Source of the DNA: Polyangiaceae bacterium
Lineage (GTDB): Bacteria; Myxococcota_A; Polyangia; Polyangiales; Polyangiaceae
DNA length: 14,591 bases
Direction: 5' to 3'
Assembly (NCBI GenBank): GCA_025934595.1
Contig: JAICXU010000017.1
Location: forward strand, 1 to 14,591
This document shows, piece by piece, positions 1 through 6,721 of the stretch. The translations under genes were made by a program, and so were the position numbers. Below the pieces are notes generated by a model. That model was given only the letters and a program-made list of their open reading frames with translations, ran no database searches and was not told where the DNA came from. Position 1 is the stretch's first letter, and the number at the start of each line of letters is the position of its first letter.

Positions 1-290
1 AAATGTGCGCGTGGGACGAACGCACGACGTATTCGATCGCCAAGCATTCTTCCGAATGGACGATCGAGCCGCACGTGAAGCCCGAATGGAAAAAATATTT
101 CGAATCGTCGGGCTCGTATTCGCTCGAATCGAAAGGGAACGGAACGACGCGACGTGTGGTGACCGGCCGGCTGGAGCTCAAAGTGCCGCGTCCCATTCGT
201 GACGTCGCCGAGCGCATGATCGTGAACGAAGTGAAAAAGACGTTCGAAGCCGAAGCCGAAACGCTGCGCGACTTGGCGACGCTCTCATGA
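1..290 (+). CDS. DUF2505-like protein, 3' part only
   Basis: The visible 95 residues are the C-terminal part of a gene that starts before the window; the ATG at position 3 is probably internal. The segment GRLELKVPRPIRDVAERMI followed by an amphipathic helix rich in Glu and Ala (about residues 55-92) resembles the C-terminal strand plus long helix of DUF2505, a family with the START/SRPBCC-like lipid- or hydrophobic-ligand-binding fold. No catalytic residues are recognised. The stop TGA overlaps the next start (ATGA at 287-290), so it is very likely translated together with the SppA-like gene downstream. The function is unknown. The family call rests on pattern resemblance only. Confidence 0.6.
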   Translation, partial: MCAWDERTTYSIAKHSSEWTIEPHVKPEWKKYFESSGSYSLESKGNGTTRRVVTGRLELKVPRPIRDVAERMIVNEVKKTFEAEAETLRDLATLS

Positions 291-2842
291 ACACTACCCA
301 AGACGCACGACAAGCCTGCGCGCTACGCGTGAGAGCTTTGGCGGCGGGGCTCGGAATCTTCGGATCTGCCTTGTTTTTGGCCGGATCCGCGATCGCCGGT
401 GAGCCGATGCCCACGCGCGCCGAGCACATCGCGACGCCCGGAAAAAATCCCGCGAGCGAGGACGGCTCCGACAACATCGTCTTGAACCCGGCGAGCATGG
501 GCTATCAGCCCGCGCCCGAATTGCGATGGACCGGTGTCGGCTGCAGCGACGCGCCGAAGAAAGTCGGCTGCGGTCACTCGTTCGAGATCGCGACGCCGCT
601 CGTCTTCGGTCTCGGCACCGGCCTCCGCATGGATTACGTGCAGACGCCGTGGACGGCAGGGTTTCCCTACAACGGCTACGACTACGTGTGGCTCACGTGG
701 GCGCTCGGCTGGAAGCTCTCCGACATGTTCGCCGTCGGCGTGAGCCTCGAGCGTTCGTATTCGGTCGACACGTATCTCGACGGTCTCTTCGGCATCTCCG
801 CAGGTCTCACGTTCCGCCCGAACACGCATTTCGCGTTCGCGGCGATCGCGCACGACTTCAACGGACCTTCGACGCAAGGCTTGCCGCCGAACGGCTTGCC
901 GGTGCTCGATCAGAGCTACGACTTCGCGGGCGCGTTCCGTCCGACGGGACGCCGCGGTCTCGAGATCGGGCTCGACATGCAATACCTGCAAGGCTCCGAT
1001 CAATTCATTCCGCGCGGCACACTGCAGCTCGACATTCCCGGCGTCGGTCGCGCGCGCGGTGATCTCGCCGCCGCGCACGTGCCGAACGACTCGCGTCGCG
1101 GCGTCGTCGGCACGGTGGGCCTCGAGGTCTATCTCGATTCGTTCTCCGCGGGCGGCGGCCTCATGTTCGGCAATGGCCTCGGCGACTCGACCAGCGTCGG
1201 CGAATACGGAACGGCGGCAATTTCCGGCTATTTCAACTCCGGCGTGCCCTTGCCGAAGAAGGCGGTCTCGATCCGCATCGAAGACACGCCCGACGCGCGC
1301 GGTCACATCGAGCTGCTCCACAAGCTTTGGTATTTGGCCGACGACTCGCGCTACTCCGCCGTCGCGCTCGTCATGCGCACCGAGCCCGCGAGCTCGTTCG
1401 CGCACGCCGAAGAATTGGCCGACGCGATCCGCGTCTTGAAATCGCGCGGCAAAAAAGTTCTCTGCAGCCTCGAAGACAACGGCGCGAAGGCGCTCTACGT
1501 CTGCGCGAACGCCGATCGCATCGTCGTGAATCCCGCCGGCGGAATTCGCTACGCGGGCCTTCGCACGCAATACTTGTATTTTGCAGGTTTGCTCTCGAAG
1601 CTCGGCATCAAGGCCGACATCGTGCGCATCTCGGATCACAAGAGCGCGCCCGAAGAGTTCACGAACGAGCACGCGAGCGACGTGGCCCGCGCCGATCACG
1701 AAGACACGCTCCGCGAATACGAAGCCGTCTTCACGAAGAACCTCGCCAACGGTCGACACATGTCCGAAGAGCACGTGCGCGCGATCACGAAGAACGGTCC
1801 GTTCGTCGCGAGCGAAGCCAGGTCGGCGGGGCTCGTCGACGGCTACGCATTCGACGACGAGCTCGACGGCGTGATGAGCGAAATGCTCGGCCACGACGTG
1901 AAGCTGCACAAGTTCGAAGACGAGCCCACGTGGCAACCCGACACGTTCGGAGTCCGTGGGAAAATAGGGCTATTGCTGGTCGAGGGCGACATGATCGACG
2001 GTCGCTCGCAGCACATTCCGCTCATCGACGAGCGCCTCGTCGGCTCGTATTCCATGGCCGAAAAAATCAAGGAGATGCGCGAGGACCCGCTCATTCGCGC
2101 CGTCGTTCTCCGCATCGAGAGCCCGGGCGGTTCTTCGATGGCGGCGGACGTGATGTGGCGCGAGCTCGAGCTCCTCGCGAAGAAGAAACCGCTCATCGTG
2201 AGCATGGGCACCGTCGCGGCGAGCGGCGGCTACTACATCGCGTCACCGGCGAAGACGATCTTCGCCGAGCCGCTCACGATCACGGGCAGCATCGGAATTT
2301 TTTACGGCAAGGCCGACGTATCGGGCCTTCTCCAAAAGATCGGCGTGAACGTCGAGACGTACAAGACCGCGCCGCGCGCCGACGCCGAGTCTTTCTTCCG
2401 CCCCTTCACGGACGAAGAGCGCGTCGCGCTCGGCGTGAAGATTCATCAGTTCTACGACGTGTTTCTCGATCGGGTTTCGCGCGGCCGCCACATGACGAAA
2501 GCCGAGGTCGATGCCGTCGGCGAAGGTCGCGTGTGGACGGGACAAGAGGCGCTCGATCACAAATTGGTCGATAAAATGGGCGGATTGCGCGAAGCGCTCG
2601 CCGAAGCGCGACGCGTTTCGGGTTTGCCGTACGACGCGCCGATCGATCTCCAACCGCCGCCGGAAAAGACGCTGATCGAAAAAGCGATCCAGGTCGTGGC
2701 CGGAAAAGACGCCGCGGCGGCGACGATCGAATCGCTCCCGATTCAAGTGCGAGAGCTCGCGCGCGAGCTCGCTCCGATGACGCTGCTCACGGGCGACGTG
2801 CCGATGGCGCGGCTCGAGTGGGTGAGCGCCGACGAAAGATAG
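287..2842 (+). CDS. sppA: SppA-type signal peptide peptidase fused to an N-terminal outer-membrane-barrel-like domain
   Basis: The 851-residue protein starts in the ATGA overlap with the gene before it. Residues 1-37 look like a signal peptide (cleavage likely after AIA). Residues ~60-322 alternate aromatic and Gly-rich strands and start with an NPA motif (67-69), as in PorV/FadL-like barrels. Residues ~326-545 and ~559-785 are the two tandem S49 domains of 67-kDa-type SppA. The Ser/Lys dyad is visible: Lys452 in HKSAPEEF (compare E. coli Lys209) and Ser646 in AASGGYY (compare Ser409); the spacing of 194 residues is close to the 200 in E. coli. Known SppA enzymes degrade cleaved signal peptides at the inner membrane. 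A barrel domain instead implies the protease is held at the outer membrane, with the catalytic part in the periplasm or outside; this is inference. E. coli SppA is about 618 residues, so some 300 are extra here. Confidence 0.9.
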   Translation: MNTTQDARQACALRVRALAAGLGIFGSALFLAGSAIAGEPMPTRAEHIATPGKNPASEDGSDNIVLNPASMGYQPAPELRWTGVGCSDAPKKVGCGHSFEIATPLVFGLGTGLRMDYVQTPWTAGFPYNGYDYVWLTWALGWKLSDMFAVGVSLERSYSVDTYLDGLFGISAGLTFRPNTHFAFAAIAHDFNGPSTQGLPPNGLPVLDQSYDFAGAFRPTGRRGLEIGLDMQYLQGSDQFIPRGTLQLDIPGVGRARGDLAAAHVPNDSRRGVVGTVGLEVYLDSFSAGGGLMFGNGLGDSTSVGEYGTAAISGYFNSGVPLPKKAVSIRIEDTPDARGHIELLHKLWYLADDSRYSAVALVMRTEPASSFAHAEELADAIRVLKSRGKKVLCSLEDNGAKALYVCANADRIVVNPAGGIRYAGLRTQYLYFAGLLSKLGIKADIVRISDHKSAPEEFTNEHASDVARADHEDTLREYEAVFTKNLANGRHMSEEHVRAITKNGPFVASEARSAGLVDGYAFDDELDGVMSEMLGHDVKLHKFEDEPTWQPDTFGVRGKIGLLLVEGDMIDGRSQHIPLIDERLVGSYSMAEKIKEMREDPLIRAVVLRIESPGGSSMAADVMWRELELLAKKKPLIVSMGTVAASGGYYIASPAKTIFAEPLTITGSIGIFYGKADVSGLLQKIGVNVETYKTAPRADAESFFRPFTDEERVALGVKIHQFYDVFLDRVSRGRHMTKAEVDAVGEGRVWTGQEALDHKLVDKMGGLREALAEARRVSGLPYDAPIDLQPPPEKTLIEKAIQVVAGKDAAAATIESLPIQVRELARELAPMTLLTGDVPMARLEWVSADER

Positions 2843-2844
2843 AC

Positions 2845-3000
2845 GAACCGCCGAAGCAGGACGAACCGCCAACGCGCAGAGGCAAGGCGAACCGCCAAGG
2901 CGCCGAGAACGCCAGTAGAAGATTTGGATTTTTGACCTGGGATCCGATTTTTGCTCTTTGATCCCTTTGATCCTTGGCGGTCTCTGCGCCTTGGCGGCTC
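2845..3000. repeat. GAACCGCC-type imperfect palindromic intergenic repeat
   Basis: The gap between sppA and yjbQ is filled by repeat sequence. The left arm (2889-2915) matches the reverse complement of the right arm (2974-3000) at about 23 of 27 positions; both contain CCGCCAAGGCGC. Two more partial left-arm copies begin with GAACCGCC at 2845 and 2863. The centre (2916-2955) is T-rich, and the right side has a 9-bp tandem repeat, CTTTGATCC, at 2956-2964 and 2965-2973. Elements of this CCGCCAAGGCGCCAAG type are scattered between genes in many bacterial genomes. It lies between the 3' ends of two convergent genes, so it may also act as a transcript-end hairpin. No gene is seen here. Confidence 0.7.
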
Positions 3001-3004
3001 ACAT

Positions 3005-3418
3005 TCAGAAGCCCAAGATCTTCACGATGAGGCGCTTATTTCGCCGCCCGTCGAACTCCGCGTAAAAAACCTCCTGCCACGGTCCGAGGTCGAGCTCGCC
3101 TTTCGTGATCGGCAGCGTCACCTCGTGGTGAATGAGCAGTGACTTGAGGTGCGCGTCGCCGTTGTCCTCGCCGGTGCGATGATGCTCGTAGTCCGGACCT
3201 TGCGGCGCGAGCTCTTGCAGCCACTTCCAGATGTCGCGATGCAGACCTGATTCGTTGTCGTTCACGAACACGCCGGCCGTGATGTGCATCGCTGACACGA
3301 GCATCAGCCCTTCGTTGATGCCGCTTTTCGCGAGAAACTCGCGGAGCTTCGGCGTGAGGTGCACCAGAGCCTTTCGCTCCTTCGTGTTCATCGTCATGTA
3401 TTCGGTGTGGGCTCGCAT
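3005..3418 (-). CDS. yjbQ: YjbQ/UPF0047 family protein
   Basis: The 137-residue protein matches the YjbQ (TIGR00149) family over its whole length, which is the usual size. Hallmarks are SAMHITAGVFVND (42-54), the EDNGDAHLKSLL stretch (84-95) with conserved His90, and KGELDLGPWQEVFYAEFDG (106-124). E. coli YjbQ has weak thiamine-phosphate-synthase activity, and some databases call it a secondary thiamine-phosphate synthase, but the true role is unsettled. It is a soluble cytoplasmic protein expected to form trimers. The start could also be Met8 or Met10; no clear Shine-Dalgarno site marks any of them. It is divergent from the radical SAM gene across only about 34 bp, so the two promoters must overlap. 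Confidence 0.88.
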   Translation of the reverse strand: MRAHTEYMTMNTKERKALVHLTPKLREFLAKSGINEGLMLVSAMHITAGVFVNDNESGLHRDIWKWLQELAPQGPDYEHHRTGEDNGDAHLKSLLIHHEVTLPITKGELDLGPWQEVFYAEFDGRRNKRLIVKILGF

Positions 3419-3452
3419 CGGGGGGGAATTGTACTAGTCTTGGGGCCTTCTT

Positions 3453-5366
3453 ATGACCGCCTCGTACTCTTCTGGACGCGCGACAAGCCTGCGCGCTCGA
3501 TTCGAATGGGCCATCCGCGGCGCGGAAAAAATCGCGTCCCATGCTGCACGCTCCGCATGGCCTCTCGTCCAACGGGTCAACAAAGCGATCGAGCGCCCCG
3601 CGATCCAACCGAAGTGGGCGCCCGCGCCGCTCTTGAAACGCAAAGAGCGCAGCATGCCGCAGCTCGGATGGCCGCGTGAAACCGACTCGCTCTGCCCGCT
3701 CTGCGTGCGCGAGGTGCGCGCGCAAATCTTGAGCGGCGAAAAAGACATTCGCACGCTCATCGACGGAAAGCCCGGCGAGATCAAAGCGAAGATCCTCGAA
3801 AAAGACGGCTCCGTCGTCATGCAGAAGACGTGTGACAAGCACGGCGCCTTCGAAGACGTGATGGCCATGGATCCCGCTTTTTTGAAGCGGATCGAAGACC
3901 TCTATCCCGGCCGCGACTATCTCGCGCCACTCAGCGCGCTCCGCGATCACGGGACGTCGAGCGTGAAGTACGGACGCGGCAGCGTGCTCACCGTCGACCT
4001 CACGAATCGCTGCAACATGATGTGCGATCCGTGCTTCATGGACGCGAACCAAGTCGGCTACGTGCACGAACTCGAGTGGGACGAGGTGCAAAAAATCCTC
4101 GACGACTCGCTCACCATCCAGCCGCGTCGTCAGATGAGCGTGCAGTTCTCCGGCGGCGAGCCCACGCTCTCTCCTCATTTCCTGCGCGCGATCCGCTACT
4201 CGAAAGACGTCGGATATTTTTGCGTACAGTGCGCCACGAACGGCATCAAGTTCGCGCAAGATCGCGATTTTTGCCGCGCCGCGAAGGACGCGGGGCTTCG
4301 ACTCGCTTACTTGCAGTTCGACGGCGTCACGAACGAATCGAACTCACATCGCAAAGTCGGCAACCTGTTCGACGTGAAGCTGCGCGCGATCGAAAACCTC
4401 CACGCCGTCGGCATCGACGTCGTGCTCGTCGTCACCGTCGTCAACGGCGTGAACAACGATCAGGTCGGGCCGATCGTGAAGTTCGCGATCGACAACGCCG
4501 ACAAGGTCACGGTCGTCAGCTTCCAGCCGGTCTCCTTCACGGGTCGCGACGAGGAAGTGGACGACGAAACCCGCAGAAAACAGCGGTATACGCTCTCGCA
4601 CCTCGCGCACGACATCAAAGCGCAGACCGGACAGACCGAGCCTCTCCGCGATTGGTTTCCGCTCTCCGCGATGGGCCCCTTTTCGGATCTCACCGACACC
4701 TTGATGGGCGAGCGCGCCGATTGGGGATCGATGAAATGCGGATGCCATCCGAATTGCGGCATCGGCACCGTGCTCTTCGTGAACAAAAAGACGAAGGAGA
4801 TGGTGCCGCTCAACGCGTTCCTCGATCTCGAAGGCTTGCTCCACGACGTCGGCGACATCACCGATGCCGCCCAGGGTCGCGCCGTGACGCTCGCCGAGCT
4901 CACGCTGGCGCTCTTCAAGAATTTCGACGGATCGAAGGCGCCGAAAGGCTTCACGTTCTACCACCTCGTGAAACAGTTCTTGAGCCAGACGGGCGCGCGC
5001 GGAAAAGAGATCGGCGAGCACGCGAGCGACGCGCACGAGTTCGAGTGGCGCGCGCTCTTCGTCGCGGGCATGTGGTTCCAAGATCTCTTCAACTACGATT
5101 TTCGCCGCACCGAAATGTGCATCATTCCGTACGGCACGCAGATGGGCGAGATCAGCTTCTGCGCGTACAACACGGGCGTCGGCTGGCGGAACATCATCGA
5201 GAAAATGAAAGCGAACGCGACCGTCGCAGAATGGAATCGCACCCGCGGCCGGCATCCGGTGTATGCGAAAAATCAGGACCTGCCGCTGCCCGATCCTCTC
5301 GGCACGATCGTGCTCGCATCCGATGAAGACCGCGCGAAGCGAGTGCGCCTGCCGCTTGTCACGTGA
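3453..5366 (+). CDS. Tes/COG1964-type radical SAM enzyme (candidate tetraether or membrane-spanning lipid synthase)
   Basis: This 637-residue protein has every metal motif I associate with COG1964 (MJ0619/Tes). There is an N-terminal CPLC (C81, C84) with CDKHG (C127, H130), like a rubredoxin-type iron site. The radical SAM triad is CxxxCxxC in NRCNMMCDPC (C187, C191, C194), with GGEP at 234-237. Further Cys lie at C257/C260, in KCGCHPNC (C429, C431, C435), and at C556/C570 near YGTQMGEISFCAYN, enough for extra Fe-S clusters. Archaeal Tes joins lipid tails at inert methyl carbons to make tetraethers; related bacterial enzymes are implicated in membrane-spanning lipids. The substrate here cannot be read from sequence. 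About 65 residues precede the core. Met68 (3654) is an alternative start, but the conserved-looking LGWPRETDSLCPLC block and coding-like composition upstream favour 3453. A Cys-rich membrane protein follows after 9 bases. Confidence 0.85.
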   Translation: MTASYSSGRATSLRARFEWAIRGAEKIASHAARSAWPLVQRVNKAIERPAIQPKWAPAPLLKRKERSMPQLGWPRETDSLCPLCVREVRAQILSGEKDIRTLIDGKPGEIKAKILEKDGSVVMQKTCDKHGAFEDVMAMDPAFLKRIEDLYPGRDYLAPLSALRDHGTSSVKYGRGSVLTVDLTNRCNMMCDPCFMDANQVGYVHELEWDEVQKILDDSLTIQPRRQMSVQFSGGEPTLSPHFLRAIRYSKDVGYFCVQCATNGIKFAQDRDFCRAAKDAGLRLAYLQFDGVTNESNSHRKVGNLFDVKLRAIENLHAVGIDVVLVVTVVNGVNNDQVGPIVKFAIDNADKVTVVSFQPVSFTGRDEEVDDETRRKQRYTLSHLAHDIKAQTGQTEPLRDWFPLSAMGPFSDLTDTLMGERADWGSMKCGCHPNCGIGTVLFVNKKTKEMVPLNAFLDLEGLLHDVGDITDAAQGRAVTLAELTLALFKNFDGSKAPKGFTFYHLVKQFLSQTGARGKEIGEHASDAHEFEWRALFVAGMWFQDLFNYDFRRTEMCIIPYGTQMGEISFCAYNTGVGWRNIIEKMKANATVAEWNRTRGRHPVYAKNQDLPLPDPLGTIVLASDEDRAKRVRLPLVT

Positions 5367-5375
5367 GGCCATGTC

Positions 5376-5705
5376 GTGAGCGAACCGGCCGCGCCTTCGC
5401 GTGAGTCGGAGCTTCGCGCAGCGAGATTTCGCGCGCTCGGGATCCTCGCGATCACGGCGGGGCTTTCCGTGAGCGGATATCTCTGGTTTCGCTCGTCGTA
5501 TGGAATTCCCGGCGCGTGCAAGTCGTCGGCCGATTGCGACGGCCTCGGCGCCGAATGTTTGCATGCACCGACAGGTGCATACTGCACGCATTCATGCAAT
5601 CGCGATGCGGACTGCGATCCCGGCACGCATTGCGAGATTCCGCCGTGGGAAAACGGCGCGACGCGCGCGCTCTGCATTCATGATTCGAATGAGGTCGGCA
5701 AGTGA
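5376..5705 (+). CDS. Small membrane-anchored Cys-rich protein, function unknown
   Basis: The 109-residue protein starts at a GTG with GTGAGG seven bases upstream; that Shine-Dalgarno site overlaps the stop of the radical SAM gene, so the two are very likely co-transcribed and coupled. An ATG at 5371 is out of frame and hits a stop at once. A charged N-terminus is followed by one hydrophobic helix (about 20-38), then a domain with eight Cys (48, 54, 61, 70, 74, 80, 86, 100). The spacing includes the CxxxxDC and DCDPGTHC style common in secreted myxobacterial proteins. Four disulfides outside the inner membrane are plausible. I recognise no named family. Its position suggests a link to the radical SAM pathway, but this is inference. 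Confidence 0.75.
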   Translation: MSEPAAPSRESELRAARFRALGILAITAGLSVSGYLWFRSSYGIPGACKSSADCDGLGAECLHAPTGAYCTHSCNRDADCDPGTHCEIPPWENGATRALCIHDSNEVGK

Positions 5706-5725
5706 GCGCGCGGCGACGACGCGCT
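5705..5725. terminator. Possible bidirectional hairpin between convergent genes
   Basis: AGCGCG (5705-5710) and CGCGCT (5720-5725) can pair around a 9-base loop. The stem covers the ends of both convergent stop codons. There is no T-tract, so it would be a weak or factor-dependent terminator at best. Confidence 0.3.
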
Positions 5726-6641
5726 ACTTGAAGATCTGCATCACGTTCTTCAAGAGATCGAGCGCTTCGGCGCGCGGACGCTGGAATGCGTTGCGGCCCA
5801 TGATCGATCCGAACGCGCCGCCGGCCGCGAGCTCTTTCACCTGAGCGAGGAGCTCGGGCGTTCCCTTGGCCTCGCCGCCCGAGAAGATCACGATTCGTTT
5901 TCCATTGAATGCGCTCTGCACGCAATGGCGGACGCGCTCCGACAGGGTTTTCACGGGGATTTGGTACTTCTCGTAGACCTTCTTCGCCTCGGCCTGCTCG
6001 ATGTGATCGGTAGGCGGCTTGATCTTGATGACGTGGGCGCCGAGCTGCGAAACGATCTGCGCCGCATAGGCCGTGACGTCGATCGCGGTCTCACCTTCTT
6101 TCGAGAGGCCCGCGCCGCGCGGATAGGCCCACACGATCGTAGGTAGGCCGGCTTCTTTCGCTTCGAGAATGAGCTCGCGCAAATCCTCGTACATTTGATT
6201 TCGCAGACCCGAGCCCGGGTAGATCGTGTAGCCGATCGCCGTGCAACCAAGGCGGAGCGCGTCGGTGACCGATCCCGTGACGGCGCTGCAAGGCTGCTCG
6301 ACCTTCGCGAGAGTGTCGGAGTTATTGAGCTTCAGGATCAGCGGGATTTGTCCCGCGAAACGATCCGCCGCTTGCTCCAAAAATCCGAGCGGCGCCGCAT
6401 ACGCGTTGCAACCTGCGTCGATCGCGAGCTGGAAGTGATAGTCGGGATCGTAGGCGGGCGGGTTCGGCGCGAACGATCGCGCGGGGCCGTGCTCGAAGCC
6501 TTGGTCGACCGGAAGAATGACCATCTTTCCGGTGCCAGCGAGCGTGCCGTGATTGAGCATCCGCGCGAGATTCGTTTTGACGCCCGGGTTGTCCGACCCG
6601 TACCACGACAAGATTTCTCGAACGCGATTTTGCTCGGGCAT
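5724..6641 (-). CDS. fbaB: Class I fructose-bisphosphate aldolase (FbaB/DhnA family)
   Basis: The 305-residue protein is a Schiff-base aldolase of the archaeal/DhnA type (EC 4.1.2.13), which splits fructose 1,6-bisphosphate into glyceraldehyde 3-phosphate and dihydroxyacetone phosphate in glycolysis and runs backwards in gluconeogenesis. Visible motifs are LPVDQGFEHGP (43-53) with the conserved Asp46, IYPGSG (140-145), WAYPRG (171-176), the likely Schiff-base lysine in VIKIKPP (Lys206 or Lys208), and the phosphate-binding IFSGGEAKG (252-260) and GSIMGRNAFQR (278-288). The ATG at 6641 has TAGGAG upstream. The reading frame stays open much further upstream, but that part is only the shadow of the HupE-like gene. 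It may have its own promoter in the 80-bp gap before it. The family call is firm. Confidence 0.93.
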   Translation of the reverse strand: MPEQNRVREILSWYGSDNPGVKTNLARMLNHGTLAGTGKMVILPVDQGFEHGPARSFAPNPPAYDPDYHFQLAIDAGCNAYAAPLGFLEQAADRFAGQIPLILKLNNSDTLAKVEQPCSAVTGSVTDALRLGCTAIGYTIYPGSGLRNQMYEDLRELILEAKEAGLPTIVWAYPRGAGLSKEGETAIDVTAYAAQIVSQLGAHVIKIKPPTDHIEQAEAKKVYEKYQIPVKTLSERVRHCVQSAFNGKRIVIFSGGEAKGTPELLAQVKELAAGGAFGSIMGRNAFQRPRAEALDLLKNVMQIFK

Positions 6642-6667
6642 GATGTGCTCTCCTAGACACGCAGGAC

Positions 6668-6685
6668 GCGCGCAGGACTGCGCGC
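6668..6685. terminator. GCGCGC hairpin between hupE-like gene and fbaB
   Basis: A perfect 6-bp stem, GCGCGC (6668-6673) with GCGCGC (6680-6685), closes a 6-base loop. It lies in the gap after the hupE-like stop and ahead of fbaB on the minus strand. There is no T-tract. It might end the DUF4331 operon transcript or sit in the fbaB leader. GCAGGAC is also repeated at 6661 and 6672. Confidence 0.3.
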
Positions 6686-6721
6686 TATTCGGGAGAGCGA
6701 GCGTACCATTTCGGACGCCGA

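Noticed and set aside
323..1936. 537-codon open frame on the minus strand inside sppA
   Set aside because: Arg/Ala/Glu-rich product with no recognisable motif, exactly antisense to a well-supported protease gene; a shadow of high-GC codon use.
1327..2574. 415-codon plus-strand frame overlapping sppA
   Set aside because: Arg-rich out-of-frame product typical of GC-rich shadows; the other frame carries both SppA catalytic motifs.
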